From Piscinibacter lacus (GTDB lineage Bacteria; Pseudomonadota; Gammaproteobacteria; Burkholderiales; Burkholderiaceae_C), in assembly GCF_016735685.1 (NCBI RefSeq), contig NZ_JAERRA010000001.1, forward strand, positions 2,202,920 to 2,266,919: a DNA stretch of 64,000 bases, read 5' to 3'. This document shows positions 6,771 through 13,999 of this stretch, one piece after another. Below the pieces are notes generated by a model. It saw only the letters and a list, made by a program, of their open reading frames with translations, did not search any database and had not been told where the DNA came from. A program made the translations under genes and the position numbers. Numbering within the stretch: position 1 is the stretch's first letter; each line of letters opens with the position of its first letter.

Positions 6771-7230
6771 GCCCCGCCTCAAGACGCTGGACGACGTCAT
6801 GCAACGCTGCTACGTCGACCCCGACAGCGGCTGCTGGCTGTGGCGGGGCGCCAAGTACCACGGCGCCGGCTACCCGCTTGCTCGACTGTCTCGGAACGAC
6901 GCGCCCGGCGCCGCCCGCAACGCCCCCGTGGCCCAGCTCATCTACGCACTCACCCACGGCGGCCAGTGGGCCCCGGCCGGCACCTACTACTGGACCCGCT
7001 GCGGCCACACCGCATGCCTGGCCCCCAAGCACCAAATGCACGGCAGCTGCAAGCAGCGCTGGGCCTGGCTCATCGAACAAGGCTGGCGCCGCAGCCCGGC
7101 GCACGAAGCCGCCCTGCTGCGCGGCGTCAAACAGAGCCAGGCCCGGCGCCAAGCCACCTCCCCTACGCACCCGCCCGCACGCCCGCACCGCACCGCGGTG
7201 CGCGGCGCCAGCGTGTTTCATCTGGCTTGA
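6763..7230 (+). CDS. HNH-like phage nuclease-family protein
   Basis: 155 residues. The N-terminal block (DDVMQRCYVDPDSGCWLWRG, then YP and PVAQLIYALTHGG) resembles phage HNH endonucleases, which begin with a C-x-x-W-x-G strand. These are followed by a zinc/DNA-binding segment, here YYWTRCGHTACLAPKHQMHGS, comparable to the CgnxxCvNPxHL motif. The consensus final Asn-Pro before the His is Ala-Pro-Lys-His, so catalytic competence is uncertain. The C-terminus is basic (QSQARRQATS, RPHRTAVRG). ATG overlaps the previous stop by 8 bases. Homing, recombination or adaptor roles are all possible. Confidence 0.55.
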   Translation: MAKPRLKTLDDVMQRCYVDPDSGCWLWRGAKYHGAGYPLARLSRNDAPGAARNAPVAQLIYALTHGGQWAPAGTYYWTRCGHTACLAPKHQMHGSCKQRWAWLIEQGWRRSPAHEAALLRGVKQSQARRQATSPTHPPARPHRTAVRGASVFHLA

Positions 7231-7243
7231 GCCCGGCCCCGCC

Positions 7244-7573
7244 ATGCACAACATCCTGTACAGCCCCCACGGCGAGCCCCTGGCCCCGCCCGCCCCGCAG
7301 CCGCAGCAGCTCGCCATGGCCGGCGACGACTGGACCAGCGACCGCGACCGCAAGGCCCAGGCCCGCGCCGAAGCCGCCTACCGCAAAGGCGCCCTCAAGG
7401 CCGCCGACAAGCTGGAGGCCGCCGCCGATGCCCTGCTGGAGCTGATGCACCTGTCCCTGGACGCAGGCCACGACGACAAGATGGGCGCCGCCGACCAGCG
7501 CCGCACCCTGGGCGCCGACAACCGCGAGCTGGCCCTGTACCTGCGCAGCGTGTACGAAAAGGGGGGCCGCTGA
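7244..7573 (+). CDS. Hypothetical phage protein with charged helix
   Basis: 109 residues. After a Pro-rich N-terminus, residues 28-75 (DDWTSDRDRKAQARAEAAYR, KGALKAADKLEAAADALLEL) form a long charged, probably coiled-coil helix. Such proteins are common upstream of phage DNA methyltransferases but have no assigned role. The TGA at 7571-7573 overlaps the ATG of the methyltransferase, implying translational coupling. Confidence 0.55.
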   Translation: MHNILYSPHGEPLAPPAPQPQQLAMAGDDWTSDRDRKAQARAEAAYRKGALKAADKLEAAADALLELMHLSLDAGHDDKMGAADQRRTLGADNRELALYLRSVYEKGGR

Positions 7574-9354
7574 TGCTCACGCCCTGCGAGATTCGCCACT
7601 TCCACCTGTTCGCCGGCCTCGGCGGCGGCGCCCGCGGCTTCAACCGCGGCGCGGCCCGCGTGGGCAACCTGGTGGCCCGCTTCCGCTGCATCGGCGGCAT
7701 CGACAACGATGCCGCCGCCATGCGCGACTTCAAGGCGCTGGCCGGCGTGCCCGGCACCGTGCTGGACATGTTCGACCGTGAGCAGTTCACCGCCTTCCAT
7801 GGCCACGAGCCGGGCCCGGACTGGCGCGAGGCCACGCCGCAAGACATCCAGCGCGCCGCCGGCGGCGAGCGCCCGCACATCGTGTTCCTGTCGGCGCCCT
7901 GCAAGGGCTTCTCGGGCCTGCTTTCCGAGACGAAGAGCAAGACCGCCAAGTACCAGGCCCTGAACCGGCTGACGCTGCGCGGCGTGTGGCTGATGCTCGA
8001 AGCCTGGGCCGACGACCCGCCCGAGCTGGTGCTGTTCGAGAACGTGCCCCGCCTGGCCACCCGTGGCCGCGCGCTGCTGGACCGCATCACCGCGATGCTG
8101 CGCAGCTACGGCTACGCCACGGCCGAGACCACGCACGACTGCGGCGAGCTGGGCGGCTTGGCGCAGAGCCGCAAGCGCTTCCTGCTGGTGGCCCGCCACA
8201 TCGCCAAGGTGCCCCCGCTGCTGTACGAGCCGGCGCGCCGGCCCCTGCGCGCCGTGGGCGACGTGCTGGGCCGCATGCTGCTGCCAGGCGACCTGCGCGC
8301 CGGGCCCATGCACCGGGTGCCGGCTCTGCAGTGGAAGACCTGGATCCGGCTGGCCTTCGTCGAGGCCGGCAGCGACTGGCGCAGCCTGAACCGGCTGGCC
8401 GTGGCCGACGGCGTGCTGCGCGACTACTTGGTTGTGCCCACCATGTTCCGCGGCGGCCTGGGCGTGCGCGGCTGGGACGAGACCGCCGGCGCCGTGGCGG
8501 GCGAGAGCCTGCCGCTCAACGGCGCCTTCAGCGTCGCCGACCCCCGCGCCGCCGACGCGGCCGCGCAGTACCAGCAGTACGGCGTGCGCCGGTGGGCCGA
8601 CACCAGCGGCGCGGTGACCGGCCAGTCGGCCGCCGGCGGCGGCGCGCACTCGGTGGCCGATCCGCGCTGCCCGGGCGTGCTGCACAACAACGCCTTCCGA
8701 GTGGTGCGATACGCAGACCACGCGCAGGCCGTCACCGGGGGCACAGGGGCGGTGGGCGGCTGCGTGGCGGATCCACGCCGCGACGGCCCGACCTTCGGCA
8801 AGTACGCGGTCACGCCTTGGGCCGAGCCGGCCGGCACCGTCATCAGCGGCAGCACCACCGGCCAGGGCGCCTTCGCGGTGGCCGACCCGCGCAGCGGCAT
8901 GGCCGCCGACCGAGGCGCCTACCTGACCGGCGGGCACTACGGCGTGGTGCGCATGGACGAACCCAGCGGCGCCGTGAGCGCGGCTGCATGCCACGACAAC
9001 GGCCGCTGGTCCGTGGCCGACCCGCGCATGCCAGCCGCAACCGACAACCTGGTGGCCGTGATCGCCGCTGAGGATGGCACTTGGCACCGGCCGTTCACCA
9101 CGCTGGAGCTGGCCGCCCTGCAAAGCCTGGTGGACCCCGAGGAACAGCTTGAGCTGGACGGCCTGAGCGATCAGGCCTGGCGCGAGCGCATCGGCAACGC
9201 GGTGCCCAGCGATGCCGCTCAAGCCATCGCCAGCGAAATGGGCCGCACGCTTCTGCTGGCCTGGAGCGGCCAGACGTTTTCACTCAGCGCCGCGCCGGTG
9301 TGGGTTCGCCCCGTCGCGGTTGGACTTAGCGTGGCTCAAGGAGCAGCCGCATGA
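7573..9354 (+). CDS. Phage DNA cytosine-C5 methyltransferase with five repeated modules
   Basis: 593 residues. AdoMet motif I is HLFAGLGGGARGF (11-23). Motif IV contains the catalytic Pro-Cys at 109-110 (LSAPCKGFSG). Motif VI is FENV (155-158), motif VIII is QSRKRFLLVA (198-207) and motif X is ERIGNAVP near 541. Between motif VIII and motif X the target-recognition region holds five copies of a ~40-residue module ending in VADPR (at about 321, 361, 398, 436 and 481), each with a conserved Y-x-V-x-x-W/M-D/E-x-x-G-A/T-V-x-G core. This domain plan is known in temperate-phage methyltransferases. It would methylate phage DNA against host restriction; no cognate nuclease is adjacent. The specificity cannot be read from the sequence. 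Confidence 0.92.
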   Translation: MLTPCEIRHFHLFAGLGGGARGFNRGAARVGNLVARFRCIGGIDNDAAAMRDFKALAGVPGTVLDMFDREQFTAFHGHEPGPDWREATPQDIQRAAGGERPHIVFLSAPCKGFSGLLSETKSKTAKYQALNRLTLRGVWLMLEAWADDPPELVLFENVPRLATRGRALLDRITAMLRSYGYATAETTHDCGELGGLAQSRKRFLLVARHIAKVPPLLYEPARRPLRAVGDVLGRMLLPGDLRAGPMHRVPALQWKTWIRLAFVEAGSDWRSLNRLAVADGVLRDYLVVPTMFRGGLGVRGWDETAGAVAGESLPLNGAFSVADPRAADAAAQYQQYGVRRWADTSGAVTGQSAAGGGAHSVADPRCPGVLHNNAFRVVRYADHAQAVTGGTGAVGGCVADPRRDGPTFGKYAVTPWAEPAGTVISGSTTGQGAFAVADPRSGMAADRGAYLTGGHYGVVRMDEPSGAVSAAACHDNGRWSVADPRMPAATDNLVAVIAAEDGTWHRPFTTLELAALQSLVDPEEQLELDGLSDQAWRERIGNAVPSDAAQAIASEMGRTLLLAWSGQTFSLSAAPVWVRPVAVGLSVAQGAAA

Positions 9355-9545
9355 GCACCCCCACCCCTTCGCACACCGCCGGCCAGGCCCTGGCCCTGGC
9401 CCTCGAAGTGCTGCGCGCCGACCGGCAGGCCCTGATCGATTACCACAGCTTCGCCGGCAGCATCCTCGAGGCCGACGAGCTGGCCGCCCAGGCGCTGGCG
9501 CAGTACGACCAGGCCATCCTGGGGCTGGAGATCTTGCAGACATGA
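9351..9545 (+). CDS. Small hypothetical phage protein
   Basis: 64 residues. ATG overlaps the methyltransferase stop (ATGA) and its own stop overlaps the next start (ATGA). The sequence is almost entirely helical (GQALALALEVLRADRQALID, DELAAQALAQYDQAILGLEI). The overlaps at both ends are the main evidence that it is translated. No family known. Confidence 0.6.
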   Translation: MSTPTPSHTAGQALALALEVLRADRQALIDYHSFAGSILEADELAAQALAQYDQAILGLEILQT

Positions 9546-9892
9546 GCCCCCACAACACCAATGCCGATCCGCCGGCGTCAAAGCCCGTCACCCTGGTTTG
9601 CGTGCTGGAGCAGCGCCGCTACAGACCCGGCGACCCGGCCCCCGAAGGCTACCTGGCGTGGCACGAATGGGCCGAGGCGCAGCACAAGGCTGGCCTGCGG
9701 CAGAAGCAGTGCGGCCGGTGCGGGCTGTGGCGCTACCCGCAGCAACTCAGCACCGAGGTGCTGCGGTGGCAAGGCAAGACCGCGCGTGGCAAGACGGTGC
9801 AGCAGGAGGCGCCCGTGTGCAGCAAGTGCGCGGCGCACCCGAACGGCAAGACGACCGATCAAGCCCGCGACCAGCACGGCATCACCCCATGA
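9542..9892 (+). CDS. Putative zinc-ribbon phage protein
   Basis: 116 residues. Two CxxC pairs, CGRC (near residue 57) and CSKC (near 95), separated by ~35 residues including RYPQQLSTEVLRW, suggest a treble-clef or zinc-ribbon fold. A GKTARGKTVQQ basic loop could contact nucleic acid. The N-terminus (VTLVCVLEQRRYRPGDPAPE) looks like a separate strand region. Coupled by ATGA overlaps to both neighbours. Role unknown. Confidence 0.55.
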   Translation: MSPHNTNADPPASKPVTLVCVLEQRRYRPGDPAPEGYLAWHEWAEAQHKAGLRQKQCGRCGLWRYPQQLSTEVLRWQGKTARGKTVQQEAPVCSKCAAHPNGKTTDQARDQHGITP

Positions 9893-10443
9893 CCCGCAAA
9901 CGCTGCCACCGCCGCCCCATCGTGCCCGTGCCCCCGCGCGGCCTGCGCCCCACCCTGGCCCCCGACCAGGTGCGCGACCTGGCCCTGTGCCACCTGGTCC
10001 ACGTCGACGCCATCGCATCCGGCCAGGCCGACGCCGAGACGCTGTGGCAATGGGCCGGCGGCGTGCTCACCTGGAGCCGCGTCGCCGAGCTGTCGCCCTC
10101 ATGGGACGACAGCGCCCGCGAGCAGATGAAGGCCGGCCTGGATCTGGTGCAGGCCGTCGCCGATCGCTGGATCCGCACCGGCCGCGTCGGCTTCACCGGC
10201 CCCGAGCTGGTGGCCGCCCGCCAGCTCGTCGAGCTGCAGGATGCGATGGCCGAGGCCGTGGACCGGCCGACCGCCATTCGCGCAGCGGACTGGTCCGAAG
10301 CCACGCTCAGCCGCGTGCGCCTGGCCGCCATGCAGCGCCGGCAGCAGGCGCTGGCCAGCCAGCCGGCGGAGCGGCTGGCCACCGATCAAGCCCAGCCGGC
10401 GCAAGCCGACGAAACACCCCACCCCTATTCCCGCGCCGCATGA
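9889..10443 (+). CDS. Hypothetical phage protein, helical
   Basis: 184 residues, started within the stop of the preceding gene. Residues ~25-150 are a series of amphipathic helices (DQVRDLALCHLVHVDAIASG, TLWQWAGGVLTWSRVAELS, LDLVQAVADRWIRTGRVGF, ARQLVELQDAMAEAVDRPTA). The architecture resembles small phage proteins of unknown function that sit just before the AlpA-like excisionase. No catalytic motif seen. Confidence 0.55.
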   Translation: MTRKRCHRRPIVPVPPRGLRPTLAPDQVRDLALCHLVHVDAIASGQADAETLWQWAGGVLTWSRVAELSPSWDDSAREQMKAGLDLVQAVADRWIRTGRVGFTGPELVAARQLVELQDAMAEAVDRPTAIRAADWSEATLSRVRLAAMQRRQQALASQPAERLATDQAQPAQADETPHPYSRAA

Positions 10444-10670
10444 ACAGCCCCGCGCCCGAAACCCCTGCCGAGGCCCCGGCCTCGGCCCCGACCGAGCCCG
10501 ACCGCATCGTCTGGCGCCGCGACGTGCAGCGCGCCTTCGACTGCTGCGGCGAGACAATCCGCCGCTACATCCAGACCGACCGCCTGCCGCCCCTAGACAT
10601 CAACATCACGCCCAAGCGGCAGGGCTGGTATCACAGCACCCTGGCGGCGCGGAACTTGAGGATTCCGTGA
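10440..10670 (+). CDS. AlpA/excisionase-like HTH protein
   Basis: 76 residues. After a 20-residue Pro/Ala leader, VWRRDVQRAFDCCGETIRRY, IQTDRLPPLDINITPKRQGW and a final LAARNLRIP match small MerR/AlpA-type winged-helix proteins: HTH, then R-L-P-P, then W before the last helix. In phages these act as excisionases or as repressors of integrase. Its place near the end of the early operon, upstream of the integrase, fits an Xis role by analogy with lambda. ATGA overlap upstream and GTGA overlap downstream. Confidence 0.65.
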   Translation: MNSPAPETPAEAPASAPTEPDRIVWRRDVQRAFDCCGETIRRYIQTDRLPPLDINITPKRQGWYHSTLAARNLRIP

Positions 10671-10819
10671 GCAACCCGCGCCTAACCCCCGAAGGCATGG
10701 AGTTTGGCCGCCTGTGCGCAGGCTGGACCGGCGCTCGTGCAGAGATCGTTGCACGCCCCCTGCCGGCCGCCGTGGTCGCTGTGCTCGGAAGGTGGCAATA
10801 CTCGCTGCCGGATGATTGA
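10667..10819 (+). CDS. Small hypothetical protein ending the early operon
   Basis: 50 residues from a GTG that overlaps the previous TGA (GTGA). The sequence (LTPEGMEFGRLCAGWTGARA then EIVARPLPAAVVAVLGRWQY) is plausible as a mini-protein but has no known relative. The start overlap is the chief support; an internal ATG at 10697 would give a 40-residue product. Confidence 0.4.
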   Translation: MSNPRLTPEGMEFGRLCAGWTGARAEIVARPLPAAVVAVLGRWQYSLPDD

Positions 10820-11071
10820 TTAGGCAAGCAGATTGCCAACGAACTGAAAAATACAACCCTGAATAATCAAGAAGACAGCCCAAGTCATTCGCCTATTGTT
10901 TTTCTTGACGGCGGCATGTTCTTCAAAATTTTTGGCTGCCGGGGCATCCAAATCCCCCCCATCCACAACGCTTACGTTTAGCGGCGAAGCTAGGTAAAGC
11001 ACCACAACACCTATAAGGTTAAGCGCTATACCAACGAGATTCAAAATCTTGGCTAGATTTTCGCAATCCAT
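10820..11071 (-). CDS. Two-span small membrane protein, AT-rich (possible moron)
   Basis: 83 residues starting at ATG 11071, with GGAAGG about ten bases upstream; a GTG at 11077 is the alternative. Two hydrophobic helices, residues ~9-28 (LNLVGIALNLIGVVVLYLAS) and ~64-81 (WAVFLIIQGCIFQFVGNLLA), flank a polar acidic/basic loop (VDGGDLDAPAAKNFEEHAAV). Its composition is far lower in GC than the surrounding operon, and it has its own orientation between the early operon and integrase. That is the typical situation of an independently acquired cargo gene. Function unknown; exclusion or host-membrane modification are guesses. Confidence 0.6.
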   Translation of the reverse strand: MDCENLAKILNLVGIALNLIGVVVLYLASPLNVSVVDGGDLDAPAAKNFEEHAAVKKNNRRMTWAVFLIIQGCIFQFVGNLLA

Positions 11072-11146
11072 TTGCACTTAACCTTCCAATGCAGAATAAG
11101 ACGGTTGATGAACTCAGCCAACCTAGGGATACCTACAGCCGCAGAG

Positions 11147-12316
11147 TCACTTTAGCAGCAGGCAGGTTTCCACCCAATCCCCCCAAGCCTGCAACATCCC
11201 CCGCCGCTCCGGCAGGTATTCCGCCCGGTTGTAGGCCGCCCGCACATCATCATCGGGCGCATGGGCAAGCTGCCGCTCGATCGCGTCGGGCCGGTAGCCC
11301 GCCTCATTGGCCCAGGTGCTGGCCACCGTGCGCCACCCGTGCCCCGTCATCCGGCCCTTGTAGCCGATGCGGTGCAGCAGGTAGAGCACCGCGTTCTCGC
11401 TCATCGGCCGCGCCGTCGTCCGGTCGCCCGGGAACACATAGGGCCCGCCCCGATGCACCGCCCGCAGCTCGGCCAGCACGGCCAGGGCCTGCCGGCTCAG
11501 CGGCACCAGGTGGTCGCGGTCCATCTTCATGCGTGCGGCCGGGATGCGCCACAGGTCGCCGTCCACCTCATCCCAGCGCATCGCGCGCAGCTCGCCCGTG
11601 CGCACCCATGTCAGCGCCAGCAGCCGGCAGGCCTGGGCTGAGGGCAGCGGCCCCTCCAGGGCCAGGCGCTGCAGCAGCGCCGGCACCTCATGCAGCTCAA
11701 GCGCCGCGAAGTGCTGCACCTTCGCCCGGCCCAGCACCTTGTCGGGCTTGATCAGGGCGCAGGGGTTAAGCGGCATCTTGCCCAGCTCGACCTGCCGGTC
11801 GAGCGCCAGGCTCACCCACAGCCGCACCTTGCGCACGTACACGTGCAGCCCGGCCCGGTCCATGCGCAGCAGCACGTCAAGCACCGCGTCTCGATCCACG
11901 CGCGACAGGGGCAGCTCGCCCACATGCGGGTACACGTGGCGCTCCAGCGCCCGCCGCACGTTCAGCAGGTAGCCCTCGGAGGCATCCTTGCGCCCGTCCC
12001 AGTAGTCCAGGCACGCTTGGCGCAGCGTCAGCTCGGCCGGCGGCGCCTTGCGCCGGTCCTGCATCGGGTCCTGGCCCTCGAGCAGCGCCCGGCGCACCTC
12101 ATCGCGCTTGGCGCGCGCCGCGGCCAGGCCGATCAGCGGGTAGGGCCCCAAGCTCATCGTCTGAGGCTTGCCGGCCAGCCGGTACGCCAGCCGCCACACC
12201 TTGGCCCCGCTGGGCGACACCCACAGGTACAGCCCGCCACCGTCGAAGTGCTTGCTGGCCTTCGGCCCGGGCTTGATCGCCTTGCAGCCGGCGTCCGTCA
12301 GTGTGTTTGTAGGCAT
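11147..12316 (-). CDS. int: Tyrosine recombinase (P4-type integrase)
   Basis: 389 residues from ATG 12316; an upstream start at 12325 would add three. The N-terminal DUF4102/arm-binding domain (LTDAGCKAIKPGPKASKHFD, GGGLYLWVSPSG, MSLGPYPLIGLAAAR) is followed by a SAM-like core-binding domain and the catalytic domain. Catalytic residues seen are the Arg of RTGELRAMRW, the H-x-x-R of MTGHGWRTVA, the His of RQLAHAPDDD and the Tyr of AAYNRAEYLPERR. It catalyses site-specific integration and excision. Its start faces the 3' end of tRNA-Ser 174 bases away, the usual placement beside attL/attR. Confidence 0.95.
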   Translation of the reverse strand: MPTNTLTDAGCKAIKPGPKASKHFDGGGLYLWVSPSGAKVWRLAYRLAGKPQTMSLGPYPLIGLAAARAKRDEVRRALLEGQDPMQDRRKAPPAELTLRQACLDYWDGRKDASEGYLLNVRRALERHVYPHVGELPLSRVDRDAVLDVLLRMDRAGLHVYVRKVRLWVSLALDRQVELGKMPLNPCALIKPDKVLGRAKVQHFAALELHEVPALLQRLALEGPLPSAQACRLLALTWVRTGELRAMRWDEVDGDLWRIPAARMKMDRDHLVPLSRQALAVLAELRAVHRGGPYVFPGDRTTARPMSENAVLYLLHRIGYKGRMTGHGWRTVASTWANEAGYRPDAIERQLAHAPDDDVRAAYNRAEYLPERRGMLQAWGDWVETCLLLK

Positions 12317-12333
12317 CCTGCGCACTCCCTGCG

Positions 12334-12355
12334 CGGTGCCTACCCCGGTGCCTAC
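12334..12355. repeat. Tandem 10-bp direct repeats upstream of integrase
   Basis: CGGTGCCTAC occurs at 12334-12343 and again at 12346-12355 (12-bp period). The inverse GTAGGCA (12309-12315) overlaps the integrase start. The position between int and the tRNA attachment site suits arm-type integrase or excisionase binding sites, or an int autoregulatory operator. Function inferred. Confidence 0.45.
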
Positions 12356-12453
12356 ACGCTATCTGTGGTGCACCGTGGGCGATCGCCGGATTTGTGGGGG
12401 TTCACTCCGGTCCGACCCGCGCAAGTGCTTGATTTTGCAGGCTTTCGCCCATG

Positions 12454-12479
12454 AAAAATGGCCCACAGGGGGCCATTTT
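12454..12479 (-). terminator. Rho-independent terminator behind tRNA-Ser
   Basis: A perfect 10-bp stem (AAAATGGCCC / GGGCCATTTT, 12455-12479) with a 5-base loop and a T-run on the minus strand lies 11 bases past the tRNA 3' end. It lies inside the element if recombination occurred at the tRNA 3' end, so the element may have re-supplied a terminator for the tRNA. Confidence 0.75.
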
Positions 12480-12489
12480 GGGGGTGCTT

Positions 12490-12583
12490 TGGCGGAGTCG
12501 GAGGGATTCGAACCCTCGATGCACGTTTTAGCGCGCATACTCCCTTAGCAGGGGAGCACCTTCGGCCACTCGGTCACGACTCC
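12490..12583 (-). tRNA. tRNA-Ser (anticodon GCU), CCA encoded
   Basis: On the minus strand the acceptor stem GGAGTCG (12583-12577) pairs with CGACTCC (12500-12494). The discriminator is G and CCA is encoded (12492-12490). The anticodon stem CTCCC/GGGAG holds the loop CTGCTAA, so the anticodon is GCU, reading AGC/AGU. A long variable arm (TATGCGCGCTAAAACGTGCA region) and GGTTCGAATCC in the T-arm identify a class II serine tRNA. Its 3' end is the inferred integration site of the neighbouring prophage and is intact. It lies about 100 bases downstream of lysC on the same strand; CATAAT (12603-12598) may be its -10. Confidence 0.96.
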
Positions 12584-12682
12584 GGCGAAGACTTGCGATT
12601 ATGCCGCAAAGCCGGGGCCTGCTGCCCCGGGCTCATGCGCTGATGCGCGCGGCGTTGCACGCACGCCCCGCAGGCCTTCGCC

Positions 12683-13951
12683 TCAGGCGGCGGCCTGGTC
12701 CAGGTCAAAGGCCTTGTGCAGGGCGCGCACGGCCAGTTCCATGTACTTCTCGTCGATCACCACGCTGGTCTTGATCTCGCTGGTGGTGATCATCTTGATG
12801 TTGATGTTCTCCTCGCTCAGCGCGCGGAACATGGTGCTGGCCACGCCGGCATGCGAGCGCATGCCGATGCCAACGATCGAGACCTTGGCGATCTTGGCGT
12901 CGCCGACCACATCGGCCGCACCCAGGTCCTGGGCCACACCGCCCTTGAGCAGGTCCAGCGTGCGCTGGAAGTCGTTGCGGTGCACGGTGAAGCTGAAGTC
13001 GGTCTTGCCCTCGTGGGAGACGTTCTGCAGGATCACGTCGACATCGATGTTGGCCGCGGCCACGGGGCCGAGGATCTTCGAAGCAATGCCGGGCTTGTCG
13101 GGCACGCCCACCACGGTGATCTTGGCCTCGTCGCGGTTGAACGCGATGCCGGACACGACAGCCTTTTCCATCTTCTCGTCTTCCTCGAAAGTGATCAGCG
13201 TGCCCGAGCGGGCCTCTTCATCGACCGGGATGTCCCAGGGGGTGAAGCTCGACAGCACGCGCATCGGCACGCGGTACTTGCCGGCGAATTCGACCGAGCG
13301 GATCTGCAGCACCTTGCTGCCGAGGCTGGCCATTTCCAGCATCTCCTCGAAGGAGATGGTCTGCAAGCGGCGGGCTTCCGGCACCACGCGCGGGTCGGTG
13401 GTGTAGACGCCGTCGACGTCGGTGTAGATCAGGCACTCGTCGGCTTTCAGGGCTGCGGCCACGGCCACGGCCGAGGTGTCGCTGCCGCCCCGGCCGAGGG
13501 TGGTGATGTGGCCTTCTTCGTCGATGCCCTGGAAGCCGGTGATGACGACGACGCGGCCGGCGGCCAGATCGGCGCGCACGCGAACGTCGTCGATGGATTC
13601 GATGCGCGCCTTGGTGTAGCTGCTGTCGGTGCGCACCGGCACCTGCCAGCCGGTGTAGCTGACCGAGGGCACGCCCTCGGCCTGAAGCGCCAGGGCCAGC
13701 AGGCCGACGGAGACCTGCTCGCCGGTGCTGGCGATCATGTCGAGCTCGCGGCGGGCGGACGCGCTGCGCGCATCGGGCAGCAGTTCCTTGGCAAGGCCGA
13801 GCAGTCGGTTGGTCTCACCGCTCATCGCCGAGGGCACGACGATCAGTTGGTGACCCGCGCCGACCCACTTGGCAACGCGCTTGGCAACGCTGCGGATGCG
13901 CTCGGTCGAGCCCATCGAGGTGCCGCCGTACTTGTGAACGATCAGGGCCAT
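12683..13951 (-). CDS. lysC: Aspartate kinase
   Basis: 422 residues, the normal length for the monofunctional proteobacterial enzyme that phosphorylates aspartate at the head of the lysine, threonine and methionine pathways. The N-terminal amino-acid-kinase domain begins with [10 protein letters not shown] (residues 5-14) and contains [20 protein letters not shown] and the [13 protein letters not shown] nucleotide-site segment. Two C-terminal ACT domains follow ([20 protein letters not shown], then [20 protein letters not shown]) and would bind lysine/threonine for feedback control. ATG at 13951. tRNA-Ser follows on the same strand. tilS lies upstream with a 48-base gap, so the genes may be cotranscribed. 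Confidence 0.98.
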   Translation of the reverse strand: MALIVHKYGGTSMGSTERIRSVAKRVAKWVGAGHQLIVVPSAMSGETNRLLGLAKELLPDARSASARRELDMIASTGEQVSVGLLALALQAEGVPSVSYTGWQVPVRTDSSYTKARIESIDDVRVRADLAAGRVVVITGFQGIDEEGHITTLGRGGSDTSAVAVAAALKADECLIYTDVDGVYTTDPRVVPEARRLQTISFEEMLEMASLGSKVLQIRSVEFAGKYRVPMRVLSSFTPWDIPVDEEARSGTLITFEEDEKMEKAVVSGIAFNRDEAKITVVGVPDKPGIASKILGPVAAANIDVDVILQNVSHEGKTDFSFTVHRNDFQRTLDLLKGGVAQDLGAADVVGDAKIAKVSIVGIGMRSHAGVASTMFRALSEENINIKMITTSEIKTSVVIDEKYMELAVRALHKAFDLDQAAA

Positions 13952-13999
13952 GGGAAGGGGGTAGGACGGGCGGGCCAGGCCCGCGGAAAACCCGCGATT

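Larger units (their letters stand above)
1..12489. mobile_element. Prophage (integrase-proximal end), left end outside window
   Basis: A lambda-like arrangement is visible: an integrase next to a tRNA 3' end, divergent Cro-like and CI-like regulators, two pairs of palindromic operator-like sites, a minus-strand operon leading toward replication functions and a plus-strand operon of small overlapping genes. No capsid, tail or lysis genes are in view; they would be expected left of position 1 if the element is a full phage. The right boundary is inferred to be the 3' end of tRNA-Ser. The second attachment site is not in the window, so it cannot be told whether this is a complete prophage, a satellite or a remnant. 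Confidence 0.85.

Noticed and set aside
7378..9222. 614-codon minus-strand open frame
   Set aside because: Antisense to the methyltransferase, whose catalytic motifs prove the plus strand is coding.
12605..12640. GC hairpin between lysC and tRNA-Ser as lysC terminator
   Set aside because: The stem is imperfect and lacks a T-run; it may simply be GC-rich spacer.
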